A stretch of DNA of 60,000 bases, taken from assembly GCA_029204225.1 (NCBI GenBank), contig CM055102.1, positions 44,898,484 through 44,958,483 on the forward strand. Direction: 5' to 3'. This document shows positions 20,933 through 31,584 of the stretch, piece by piece. Under the pieces are notes generated by a model. That model ran no database searches. It was not told where the DNA came from and saw only the letters and a program-made list of their open reading frames with translations. The position numbers and the translations under genes were made by a program. The DNA comes from Diphasiastrum complanatum. Lineage: Eukaryota; Streptophyta; Lycopodiopsida; Lycopodiales; Lycopodiaceae. Numbering within the stretch: the first letter of the stretch is position 1; the number at the start of each line of letters is the position of its first letter.

Positions 20933-21804
20933 ATGACAAAGCTTTATCATTTTCATGTGGATCTATCACCAGAATATACTCCGCTCAGGACAAGAAATTC
21001 AAAGCAACCCAAATTGTCAACTTCTGATATGATTCGATTCAGGGAAGAAAAATTAAAGCATGCAGCTTTATGGTCATCGGGAACATTGTATCCTATTGAC
21101 CCATATTCATTGCAACATCGAGATTTTCATTCGGTGAGTCAATTGATAATCTATATGTGTCATGGCAAAAATGGCCTTTTGGGTTATTGTGAGAATTTGA
21201 TGCTCTATGGAAATGCACATTCAATGCAAAGAATACATTATTTGCAAGAGGAATCAAGGAAAATATCAAAGGCGTGCGAGGAAAAATTTACAAAGTTGAA
21301 AACTTGTTTGGAAGAAAATGAGATGTTCAAGAAGGAAATCCAAAGGTTGAAGTCTTCTTTGTATCATTTTACAACTAGTAATGATGAGATAAAAACTGCA
21401 TTACAATCTATGCATATCTCATATTTGTTTCTTGTTAAAGATATGGATGTGCTCAACAGAAAGGTCAGAATCAACAAGAGAAAAAGACTGGTAACCAAGG
21501 ATATATGTGATCTATCATCCAGAGGAGGTTATAGAAAAAGACGAATCCGTGCATTCAAGTAGGTTATATATAGCTTATTTAGTATTGAATATTGCATGAA
21601 CTTTTTGACTCAATCATATTCACTAGTTTTGTTATTTATTAATTTCAACTTTCTATTGATTTGTTTATTATGCTGTTGTGAATGCTATGAGTGTCCTAAT
21701 TTCTACTGACATTTTCATGAACATTATGTTTGCAATGCAGATCAGCATTGGGTGCTGAAGACCATTTGGCCGTTCATTGGAAAATCACTAGGTTTATATC
21801 TTGA
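20933..21804 (+). CDS. Hypothetical basic coiled-coil protein, probably two exons
   Basis: The first exon ORF (start 20933, 209 residues if unspliced) has an N-terminal part with TRNSKQPKLSTSDMIRFREEKLKHAALWSSGTL, a Lys/Glu-rich heptad-like stretch (about residues 100-150, QEESRKISKACEEKFTKLKTCLEENEMFKKEIQRLKSSL) likely to form a coiled coil, and a very basic end (NRKVRINKRKRL, GGYRKRRIRAFK) that looks like a nuclear-targeting signal. A GTAGGT donor after base 21558 and a TTTGCAATGCAG acceptor before 21741 would add about 21 residues ending TRFIS. I do not recognise a family. It lies among repeats and could be part of an old transposon. The splice model is inference. Confidence 0.4.
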
Positions 21805-21998
21805 CTTCTAAATCTATGAAATCAATATTAAACAATAACAAAATGAAAAAGATTAAGGCTTTAGTTATTGATTGCATTATGAATGAAGCTGGAAAAATAT
21901 TAGACACTACATTGGTTCAGGGGGGATGTGATTTTTTTAGCATCAGTAGAGAAGCATATGCAACAATGTTTAAGATGATATAGGAGGCATTTGCACAG
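21801..21998 (+). pseudogene. Exon-like fragment ending in a perfect splice donor
   Basis: An open stretch (MTSKSMKSILNNNK..., VIDCIMNEAGKILDTTLVQ, FFSISREAYATMFKMI), then a TAG, then EAFAQ ending exactly at CAG|GTAAGT (21998/21999). The reading frame and donor suggest an exon of the same broken gene as 20933-21804. No acceptor downstream could be tied to it. Confidence 0.3.
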
Positions 21999-22546
21999 GT
22001 AAGTAGTTAAAAGTTTTCAATCCCATGACCATTCCATCTTTTCAAAAAAAGAGACATGTTAAACCAAGGTATGCAGACAATAGTTGGTAATCCAACTCAT
22101 ATCAATGAAGTGTATTGCTCGAAAGGAGAATATATAGCATATAGCAATTCCAACAATCTATGTATTGATTTAATCAGCTACTAACATTCATCGTAAATTT
22201 TTACGGTATCGCAAATGAGAATGTCAATAACAAGTTGATAGTTGTTCTCAAGTTAGATGAGTTTGAAATTATACAAGGACAAAAATGGAGAGAGCCAGTC
22301 TTATGATTATGAATGGAGCACTTTCAAATTCAGAAGACTCAGAAGGCCTCAACTTCAATGTTCAATCAGAAAATGATATTTGGTGGTTGGTAGCATTTTA
22401 GGTATAATAGTTCCTTCACATAATCAATAGGGATAATCATTTTAGTATGGATTTCATTTGGGAAATCTTCTCTGTGTTAATATTATGCGGCTAAATCACG
22501 TTTTTGTTTTCTCTTATAAGTGATGAAAGAAGATCATGACATTCTC

Positions 22547-23344
22547 TCATGAATATTTAATAAAATTGACACTTGAAAAGAAATCCACAAATATATTCAA
22601 AGAAATAAACCAACTCAATCTGGCTGTTTTTGATCCCATGAATATCTTTAATGAATCTTTTACATCATTATATAGCTTGCAACGAAATGATTTTGAAACT
22701 GCAGCATCTGGAGCAACCCATTCAAAACTAGGTAATGAAATTGGGACTATTTGTCCGAAACTTGCTTTTGTATCAAGAACATACATTGATTCATAAAAAA
22801 AGATCCCACTATCAGCTAGATGTTTTGTAGTTCTACCTCTATATTGTAGCTGTCCAATATCACTGTGAATAACATCTAACACACCTGCTAGAGATCCACT
22901 GGGCTCCCATTCATTATGTTGGATGGATATAAATTCGAAAGAGAAAAATGATCAGATTGGAAAGTTTACTAATAGATATTAATGAATGACAAAAATCAAA
23001 GTACTGTAAAATATCAATACTCACAGTTTGTTTTTTTGTGATCCTGACGGTTGAATCCTTGCACATTTATCTCTGAATGCATATATACATGTTGGACTAG
23101 AATTTTAGATATAGATTTTCCTCCTGATGATATTCTGAAATCTAAAATTCTAGCCTTCCAATCAGATCAAACTGATAGTTTTGACCTTTTGCTTTTTTGA
23201 AATGTTCCTCTTAATGATGGATGCATCAAAATCACCCAAGAGTTTTTTTGGATATTTTCTTGGCACCCATAATCCATTGTCATCTTTCTCGTTGAAGAGA
23301 AGCACAGAGTCGATTGAGGAGCACAACTTCCTTGATGGTGCCAT
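22547..23344 (-). pseudogene. Unrecognised minus-strand coding remnant with exon-like blocks
   Basis: Upstream block (23162-23344): MAPSRKLCSSIDSVLLFNEK, DDNGLWVPRKYPKKLLGDFD, then a basic end. Downstream block (22547 to about 22930): EWEPSGSLAGVLDVIHSDIG, QLQYRGRTTKHLADSGIFFY, LPSFEWVAPDAAVSK. A TTTCAG acceptor-like site (near 23135) and a TATTTTACAG-like site lie between, so two exons are plausible. The plus-strand ORF 22536-22796 overlaps and is less protein-like. No family recognised. Confidence 0.3.
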
Positions 23345-23449
23345 TCGTTATGTGCAGACAAAAATTTGAAACATTGAACTATGGATCTAAAAATATGCGT
23401 AGGCAAAAAGCCATGAAACTGAAAATATTTGTAGACAAAAAATTGAAGC

Positions 23450-25405
23450 ACTGAACTATTTGGCGCTACGAGTTAACTCTAGTTAACCCTATAAACCATG
23501 ATTTGACAATGCATATACATTAATGGTACATCAATTTTCTCATTTCAACCATCTGTCATATTCATTTTCAATATTTTTAGGTCTCTTTGGACAGTGATGA
23601 GCTGGAAGGGTAGGCCTCAACAACCAATAGCATTTCCACATGCTGCCCGACGAAACAGTAATATATTTAAAAATCTTGGAGATTTAGGCTGAAAACAGTA
23701 CACAAGCATTCGTTAACTACAATATGTATCAGAATTATATCCACTAAGGTAAGCAAATTTCTTATAAGTAAGCAATTACTCAATGAAAATGTTTGCGAGG
23801 CGCACACAATCTCAAATATGTACTGGAGTAAAGAAATTTAGATTGACTAGTCTAGATTCTTGACTCATTCCAATTGATCGAATATTATTCATCTCTTAAG
23901 AATCAATATATTCCCATGTAATCTTCTAATGACTTCTGAATATCAATTTATGATCCATCAATCATAAACCTTTAGAATCTTATAATTCAGCAATCATAAT
24001 TTTCAGGATTCCAACCATACTCAATCATTGAAAGATATTGGAGTATGTGCATAACATGCCACTCAAAAAATATAAGAAACATTCTGAAATCTTTTCCACA
24101 AGGAAAATTACTAGATTCCAAGAATATTTTTCCAACTTGATTCTTAACAAGATTATGAGTTCCAAATTCTACAATCAACCAAGTAATTAAAGACCATTTT
24201 AGCACTCATCTTTAACAACATAAACTTCAGATAGTCACCTAGAACAACATCTAGAGATTACAACGTTCTACTGAATTTCAATTGAATTCAGTGGATGTTA
24301 TTCTTGATATTAGTTAGACTCTATTATCCAATATGAGCTCATTGGGATACAGTCAATAACTTAGGATATGTTCCTCATTCCAGAAATATTCTATATCAAG
24401 AATCTTCTATATTCTATGCATACCCAATCAGTGAACCTTAATTTAATCTTTACCATCACTATCCATAATCATGAATATTTAATAGCTCAAGACCACCAAA
24501 ACTCCTCTAGTTCCAGATTATTCAAAACAATCGCTAGAGAGTTCTTCTATTCCCACTGGATAGTTCCTCCATTGCACACATACTGGATTCCTTAAAAAGA
24601 AATTTATGCAACTGGTTGATCCCATGAAAGTCTTATTCCTATCTTTTTCTTCTCCCCCTTTTAAAAGAAACTCCAAAATTTTGATTAAAAAGTTCTCAGG
24701 AGACAATGAATTCGGATAACAAAGATTTGAAAAATTCAGTAATGAGTATCTAATACTATTACAAACTGGACTTTTTTCCTCAAAATCATAAAATATCTTA
24801 TGTCGAGTGATAGAAATATTACATCTCACTAATCAACTATCAAATAGAGATTAACATTTGGGTTCAAGAAGTCTAAATTCCACTTAATCAATTGAAAACA
24901 TCAATAGATTCTGAGACAGATTCACAAATCATATATGGAAGTTTCATATAACAATCAGTCCTTCAGAACATAGTTCTACACTGGAAGGAATTATATGAAT
25001 CTCAATCCAATTGTCTCGTATTTAGGAAATTTCTAAAAAGTAGATGTTTTAAAATAAAAGATAAATAGATTTAAGGGCCTCCGTGTTTTGTAAATGATGA
25101 GATACCATTTGGGATTCGGATCTATATCTCATAATTTTCCAAAATACCCTATATGTAACCAATGGATTTCACTGTTAGTATGGCCATTATGTGAAAGATT
25201 TAACTAGTTTCATCACATTTTGCTATATTTCCATATTTGGCATATTGAGGCCAAAACTTGTTTTAGACTTAGAGATTGACTTTTCAAAGTTCATTAGTCT
25301 AAATTTCATCTGAATAAATACTTTTTGAAAGTGTGGGCTAAGTCTAGAAGATTGGAACTTAAACTAGTCTGAATAAGTTCAACTTAAGTTAGTTCAGTTG
25401 TTTAT
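23450..25405. other. AT-rich region with no supported gene
   Basis: Rich in AATCTT, GATTC and AATTC phrases. Short ORFs on both strands (for example 23987-24205 and 24518-24829) show no domain or codon pattern I trust. The left end of the Gypsy LTR that follows may lie in here. Confidence 0.4.
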
Positions 25406-25547
25406 GGTCCATTGGGGGTTCGTCCCATGGTACCAAGTTAAGCCTATGTGGTCTATTTGTCCCATAGTGCCTTTTCGGTCCATTGGGGGTTTGTCCCATG
25501 GTACCAAGTTAAGCCTATGTGGTCTATTTGTCCCATAGTGCCTTTTT
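25406..25547. repeat. 71-bp tandem duplication just upstream of the LTR TATA box
   Basis: Two units start at 25406 and 25477 (GGTCCATTGGGGGTT...) and differ at about one base (TTCG/TTTG). It ends about 22 bp before TATATATA, a position typical of duplicated LTR enhancers. Confidence 0.9.
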
Positions 25548-25568
25548 GTAAGTGACCACCACTCCAAG

Positions 25569-25576
25569 TATATATA
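25569..25576 (+). promoter_or_regulatory. TATA box of the Gypsy LTR
   Basis: TATATATA directly downstream of the 71-bp duplication. Transcription would start about 25600, and the AATAAA at 26230-26235 would mark the end of R. Confidence 0.6.
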
Positions 25577-25731
25577 GGAGTGGAAGAGTCCATTTTGAAC
25601 AAGAACCTCATTTGCAATACATGCCTATCTTCCTCTCTGAGTGTGCTCCCTTGTGTGGTTTCACGTACTGTGTTACTTCACATTGTATTGTATATTATTG
25701 TTGTAAAGCTACTTTTACAAGCTTTACTTCC

Positions 25732-25844
25732 GGCGCCATCGGCGCCAGCTATGTCCCCGGCGCCAGCAGCGCCCCTGCTGCTCCCGGCGCCAACGGCGCC
25801 GGCGCCGTTCCCGGCGCCACTGTGACCAGAATCCAGCCGGCGCC
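25732..25844. repeat. GGCGCC palindrome cluster
   Basis: Eight copies of GGCGCC start at 25732, 25741, 25759, 25786, 25795, 25801, 25813 and 25839 within 113 bp, in a window that is otherwise AT-rich. More GGCGCCAG copies follow at about 26395, 26592 and 26777. The stretch reads as Ala/Pro-rich or Pro/Gly/Ala-rich in different frames but no gene is supported. Confidence 0.9.
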
Positions 25845-26358
25845 AAGTTCCTATGGCTGAAAATCTTTGATCGGTTCTAGCGAAGTCCAGAGAGCTCAGA
25901 TCGATGTGCAATCACCTCACACGATCTAGGCATGATTAAAGGAAGCCTGGGGATCAATAAAATCTAGAGAGAGAAAATGACTTTCTAGAAAGAGAAAATC
26001 CTAGAGAGAGAAAAACGTGCTTTACCAGCTTGGGTAGAGTGCTTGGTATGAGGGGGGGTGCCGAATCACACCAATACTATAGGGGAGTGCGGGTTGCGAC
26101 TCAGGGCGAGCTCCAACCAAGTCTCAGCCTCCCTTGCTGGAATGTTGTCATGGCTCTCGCCTTGGCATGCTAGCGCCCCGGAGACTAGGGTCGGTCACAC
26201 ACTTGAAATGTAACCTTCTCAGATTTATCAATAAAGTGGGATTTTCCTCAAACTGACTCTGATTACCTTCTGGGTTTCAGTGTTCGGTAAAAGCGCCAGT
26301 TGTAAGGCCGCTTTCAAAATTTTTAACTTGGCACATAGCTGAGGGTCGTATCCCGGGA

Positions 26359-26428
26359 CGCCAGCGGTATGCCGTCGGGACCATTCGGTCCGTGGCGCCA
26401 GCGGTATGCTGTCGGGACCATTTGGTCC
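26359..26428. repeat. 37-bp tandem repeat in the LTR
   Basis: CGCCAGCGGTATG...GTCGGGACCATT(C/T)GGTCC occurs twice with a period of 37, starting at 26359 and 26396. Confidence 0.85.
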
Positions 26429-27291
26429 AGGAACTGGTTGTTTCCATATCTGTCGAGGCTTGTGGTTCTGAGTGTGCCTTGCATGAACGTGAATGGGTTA
26501 AGCTCTTGGGGAACGGGCTCTAACCTGTCGGCTGAGTTGGATGGCTTGCTTGGGTGGATGTTACCTGTTTATGGCTGTCCAGTTTGGCGAGGCGCCAGGT
26601 TGGCTTCCAGCGCTCGTGACGAAGCTTTCAGTTGGTTAAGTCTGATGTAAGTCAGACCGCTTGCTTGGAATGGATGTTACTCGTTTGTAACGAAGCTTCG
26701 AGTTGGTTAAGTTTGATGTATGTCGGGCGGCTTGCTTGGAGGGAAGTCACCCACATCGGGACCCCCGATCTGGCATGGCGCCAGGTTGGATCTCAATGTT
26801 GGTCCTCGGAACTTCAAGTTGGTTAAGTCTGATCGTTGTTGGCGAGTTGGCTGCTTGTATGTCAAGTGGGTTCGGATGGCAAGAGTTGAAGGCTGGGAAG
26901 CTAAGTCGTGGTTCCCGGCTCCCTTTGGGATGCCTGCGCTACAATTATTCATCTGGCAACATGTTAAGTTAATCTAGGCCCTCCATTCTCTAGTAGGGTA
27001 AGCCTTAGAGGAGGAGATTTAAGGTTAAGCCGTCAATGAATTAGGTTAAGCCGTCATTTGAGTCAGTTCCCAAGTAGAGAAACAAGAGAAGAGTCCATCT
27101 TGCCCGAAATACTCACCCACTCACTGTAGATCTTCTCATCCGTCAACCTCTCGGTTAGTTGGAAGCCATAGCCATTGGTTGGGAAAGCCACAATGCCTAT
27201 TCGGAGCCATAACGTGTTCTAGTTGGGAGTTCGCCATAGCACTCGTTAGTTGGAGCCATAGCCAGAGTTGAGGGATGCGAACAACCAACAT

Positions 27292-27303
27292 TGGTGCCGT
27301 TGC
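27292..27303 (+). other. Primer-binding site of the Gypsy element
   Basis: TGGTGCCGTTGC, one base from the tRNA-Asp-type TGGCGCCGTTGC, one base after the LTR end at 27290. Confidence 0.72.
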
Positions 27304-28748
27304 TACTCTATTTTTGGCTTTCTCTACTACTCTTCTTGTTTTTCAGGCTTGTTGCTGTCTTTGTGTTGCTTACTGCTCTTGCTTTTTGCTTTCTGTTTAG
27401 CATCATTTCTTGCTTGTTTTTCTTTCAAAACTTCTCATAACGGGTTTATGCATATAGAGAGAGTTTAAGGGTTTATGTTCATAGAGGGTTTAAGGACACT
27501 CAATTTTTCTTAAGAGAGGCATGCATCTGATGAGGAGGAGCGGCCCGCCATCTGCTGTTTTTTCCAGAACACGTTTGCCTCCAAGCTTAGCATAGCACGT
27601 TTTTGAAGGAGAGGAGAGCACGTTCTTGTCTGTTTTTTCAGTGTAGGGGGGATCCATCTGTAGGAAGCGTCCATCTGTAGCAGGTTCTCATGATCCACGG
27701 CCGTTTTTTGAGCATCCTTCCAGCCACACCATCAGCAACCCCTGCAGGACGTCTTGGCGCATGCAATCAGCCGTGTTTTTGAGGAGTGAAGGGGGCCCAT
27801 CAACTCGTGAAGGTGATCCGGTTCTATCCCAGTTCGTTCATCAGATCCGGTTCTATACCAGTTCGTTCATCTGCTTGTTGGAAGTGCCTTCAACTCACTT
27901 CCATCAGGTTGTGAGCACTTCTTCTACCCACTTTTTGAAGCCGCCCATCTGCAAAATTAGCGCGCCCCAAAGGAAACCTCTGATTAGTAGTATCAGATAG
28001 CCTCTGGCCGTTGCATGTTTCTCAAAATCTTTTTCTCACACAGCTGTTATTCACACATTTGTAGCAGTTCTGTGAGCGCTTCCATTTGCGGGTAACTCGT
28101 TTTTCAGCTACACTGGTCCATCTCCTTCTGGGTGCACTGAAAAGCAGCTAGCAACAGATTTGCGGCTGATGAATCCGTTTCTCTTCCTGGTTTTTCCGCT
28201 GTTATCTCGTTCTTCACCTGCATCCTTTCCTTCAATATCCTTTCTCATGTTCAGCTTCTGCTTTTTAGGTGTTCACAGTTCATGTTCAGCTTCTGCTTTT
28301 TAGGTGTTCACAGTCCGCTGGAGCTCTTTTTCAGCCGTTTTTAAACTGCCATCAACATTGCTTCTCAGCCCCAATCCTCCCATCAGAATAACCAGCCAAA
28401 TAAGCCTATGCCAAATAAGCCTATCTAGTTGCATGCACGAGCTTCCTCCTTCGCTATTGGTAGAGCTGATTTTTCAGAGAGGTGTGCAAGTGGGTTGTGC
28501 GAGCAGTCATCAGTTTCTCACAACTTGTGATCTTCACCAAGGTCTGCTTCTGATCTTTTAGCTTCCCGGTTTCAATTGTGCAAGTCATGTCACGCTGTTT
28601 TTGTCTTCTTCCGATCTGTGAGCGACGTTTGTGCTGCGAGTCTTCCCAAGAGGTGTTGTGCGAGTCGTAAATTTCTTGAGTCATCTTCTATACGAGTCAT
28701 CTGCGAGTAGTAAATTACTCTTACACGAGTCATTTTTTTGCAAGTCAT
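27304..28748 (+). other. Gypsy leader, first part, with short tandem duplications
   Basis: No supported coding region. Two local duplications stand out: a 29-bp unit at 27815-27870 (GATCCGGTTCTAT...) and a 35-bp unit at 28245-28314 (TCATGTTCAGCTTCTGC...). The sequence is T/C-rich with many CTTC and TTTTT phrases. The place where the gag N-terminus should start is occupied by repeats. Confidence 0.6.
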
Positions 28749-29075
28749 CTTTCACCTGTGCGAGTAAGTACGTTCCCGTGTGCGAGTCATCTTCTGTTGT
28801 GTGAGTCCTATGCGAGTACGTCAGTTTCTGCATGTGAGTCATCTTTCACTTGTGCGAGTAAGTACGTTCCCATGTGCGAGTCATCTTCTGTTGTGTGAGT
28901 CCTATGCGAGTACGTCAGTTTTCTCATGCGCGTCATTTTTCACTTGTGCGAGTAAGTACGTTCCCGTGTGCGAGTCATCTTCTGTTGTGCGATATGCGAG
29001 TATGTCAATTTCCGCATGCGAGTCATCTTTCACCTGTGCGAGTAAGTACGTTCCTGTGTGCGAGTCATCTTCTGT
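28749..29075. repeat. 94-bp minisatellite of GCGAGTCAT motifs in the Gypsy leader
   Basis: Units begin at 28749, 28843, 28937 and 29027 (periods 94, 94, 90), each holding TGTGCGAGTAAGTACGTTCC and TGCGAGTCATCTTCTG. About 3.5 copies. A second duplication with a period of 92 follows, from 29078 to about 29260 (CTAGCTCCACGGGTAC). Confidence 0.9.
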
Positions 29076-29578
29076 TTCTAGCTCCACGGGTACAAGCTTG
29101 CACGAGACAGTTTTTTTTGCGGGTCATCTTCTGTGCGAGTACTTCATGTGCGAGTCATTCTCACGGGTTCTAGCTCCACGGGTACAGGTTTGCACGAGTC
29201 ATTTTTTTTGCGAGTCATCTTTTGTACGAGTCATATGCGAGTGGTAAGTTACCCGTCCACGAGTCATTTTTTGCACTTTCCACGCCTCTACGTGTCGTAC
29301 GTTTCCGTCCACGAGTCATTTTTCATTGTGTGCGAGTACGTTTCCGTGTGCGAGATCATTTTCACCCTGTCTGTGCGAGTCATTCCCTGATTCTCGTCAG
29401 CTACAAGAGGACTAGAGGAGGTATACATATATATTAAAAAAAAAAAAAACAAAATTCCAATTCATTCCATTGAAGGCGATGTCAATCGGAAATCTAACGT
29501 CATCCACTAAACCATTATTTGGTGTACATCCTACGCGACCGATCTAACCTATTATCACATCACTTCAACTAAAACCAT

Positions 29579-30007
29579 TTGTCTGGTCTTGTGATAATTT
29601 GTTCAGATCAACATGGCAGGACCATCCCATTTAGGCCAACAGGCCCGGTTCATTATCAACCCAGACAACCATTTGTAGTCAATCAGCCTGCGCCACATGT
29701 ACAATCTCACATGGTTGATATTGCCTATGTCGATCCTGCTACCTATTATGTCGAGGATCCCAATGCCAATGTTTATAAAAAAGAGACGAGTTACTCTTAT
29801 GAAATGGCACAACCTAGATACGACCCCAATCAACCTCAATATCATACACAACCTATAGCATATGCTGCGCAACCGATGCCAGTTTTACGTGGCTGTTTTG
29901 TGTGTGCGGGACGACATCCTAGCATTCGTTGCCCTGATAAATTACAATATCCACCTCTTTGTGAAAATTGTGACATAGAGCACCATATCAAAGACTGTCC
30001 AAAGTGA
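29579..30007 (+). pseudogene. Gag C-terminal part with two zinc knuckles
   Basis: An open frame rich in Pro, Gln and Tyr leads to two knuckles in tandem: CFVC-AGR-H-PSIR-C and CENC-DIE-H-HIKD-C, both with the rarer spacing C-X2-C-X3-H-X4-C, and a TGA just after DCPK. Reading on past the TGA in the same frame gives IRVMTRAQHRQASK, matching IVVTRAEKQKEP in the tandem gag elements, so TGA is probably a later mutation. The gag core domain that should precede this is missing; the tandem-repeat leader lies there instead. The knuckles would bind genomic RNA in the particle. Confidence 0.8.
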
Positions 30008-31242
30008 CCCAGTCCTGCAGCTCCTGTTAACTCTATCCAAGTAGAGACAATCCCAATCAGAGTCATGACTCGAGCCCAACATCGGCAGGCTAGCAAAGCT
30101 GCAACAAAACAAACCAATAAGCTCCCGCCCACTCTGTCCAGTGACAGAACCACACCAATCATCTATCCTAACTCCAACGAGGAGATCCATTTGAGAGATA
30201 AATATCAAAAGCTCATCCATGAAGCTGATAATAAGGAGGAGGCTATAGTCACACCTAGAGATCAAACCCCAGATAACCCAACCGTAGAAGGAGCCGAGAT
30301 ATGGGGAGATTTGCTTCAAGAAAACGTTACCCTTCCATTTGGAGTACTCTAAAAGTACACCGAAAAATGGCGGAAAGAGTTATGCTCAATTGAAGATAAC
30401 ATTCCATCACCAGACCTCCCTGAGGTGCCCCTGCATCTGACTAATCCTGCAAGCGACAAGGGATATATACGCATTCCTACAACTTACTGACATTCCCACG
30501 TTGTCTTGGCAGTATTAGATGGCGGATCGGGCATAAATATAATATCAACATCCCTGATGAAGAAGTGGGATCTTCAAGCTTCCAGAAACGATCGAACTAT
30601 CAACTTTGAATGGCAGATCAAAGTGTGGTAAAACCATTAGGCCTAATACCAGACATAAGGTTGAAACTAGGAGGTTTGAGCTTTACGCTAGATTTGGTAG
30701 TGCTCGATATCCCTAGCAACGCCTATTCCTATGAATTGCTCCTAGGAAGGCCATGGCTCTCTAATGCACGCATAGTGCACGATTGGAATAGAGAGCGCGT
30801 TACATTTGGCAATCGAGAAACATCAGTCACAATTGACTCTGTTGGTAAGATCAAACCCGCACGAATCACCGAATATGGATCCTCTACCACAGAGTCCATT
30901 CTTGAAAATTACCATGAAATCGAAGAGAAGGGCCACTATACCAAGGCTACGGATATCATCAACTGGAGCCACAGCTTGGCAACAATCGATTGTGTCAATG
31001 CGGAACATTGCGAACTCAATACACATCCCACTGATAGCGATGAATCTACTCTTGAACTAACTGATTTGGATACTCCTATTTTCAACGTCAGTTATGTTAA
31101 CATTAAGCCCCACAACGAGGACTTGCTTCACGTCACCTGGCTACCTTATGATGAATCAATGACCTTGTATATCGATGATAGAGTATTTTACGCTCTCAAG
31201 AGTTTGATACTAACTCCGACATGGCCGATATTACAGATGTAG
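30008..31242 (+). pseudogene. Gypsy linker and aspartic protease
   Basis: The linker (30065-30352) contains basic MTRAQHRQASKAATKQ and an acidic end. After two stops the protease active-site region reads AVLDGGSGINIIS (about 30512-30548), with DGGSG in place of the more common D(T/S)GA. A one-base shift at about 30610 leads to ADQSVVKPLGLIPDIRLKLGGL, VVLDIPSNAYSYELLLGRPWLSNARIVHDW (30610-31242), the classic LLGRPWL flap-side block. The protease would process Gag-Pol. The tandem elements at 3.8 and 7.8 kb end just at the residues corresponding to ADQSVV-KPLGLIPDI. Confidence 0.8.
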
Positions 31243-31584
31243 CTATTCTGCACTTCATGGACGCCATTCTCCCACGGCTACTCCCTGAGAAGGTCTGAGA
31301 GATAGAGCCTAAGGCTAGCATTGCTGCAGCCAAACTGGACCAAAGTAAACTATATCGTGTCAAACGACCGATATACAAATGGGAGATACATGATGATATT
31401 GAATCTATCTACGCGATAGATGACGCAATCTTAACTGAAGCCCCTCAAGCGTCCAAGCCACACAAAAACACCGTTTACAGGGTGCATGCGAAACCAACTA
31501 GGAAGGAAGCTATCCGTGAGAAAATGAAAAAGATTATAGAGGTGGAGCCTCCTCGCGATCTCACGATAGCTCGAGAAACCCTGG

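Larger units (their letters stand above)
25406..27290 (+). repeat. 5' LTR of the Gypsy element (left end uncertain)
   Basis: The right end ACAACCAACA at 27290 is fixed by the primer site and by identity with 37043. Inside are a 71-bp tandem duplication, TATATATA (25569), a GGCGCC cluster (25732-25844), AATAAA (26230) and a 37-bp tandem repeat (26359-26428). TATA box then poly(A) signal then primer site is the order expected for U3-R-U5. A start of TG before 25406 was sought and not settled. Confidence 0.65.

Noticed and set aside
25552-25911. Ala/Pro/Gly-rich ORFs on both strands over the GGCGCC cluster
   Set aside because: All frames are open because of the repeat composition, and the position is inside an LTR downstream of a TATA box.
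23091-27290. TGTTGGAC at 23091 as the left end of the Gypsy LTR
   Set aside because: The flanking five bases do not match those after 37043, and the resulting 4.2-kb LTR has no second support.
28749-29400. Regularly spaced repeats that might suggest a CRISPR array
   Set aside because: Units are contiguous 90-94-bp tandem copies without unique spacers, in a plant retroelement leader.
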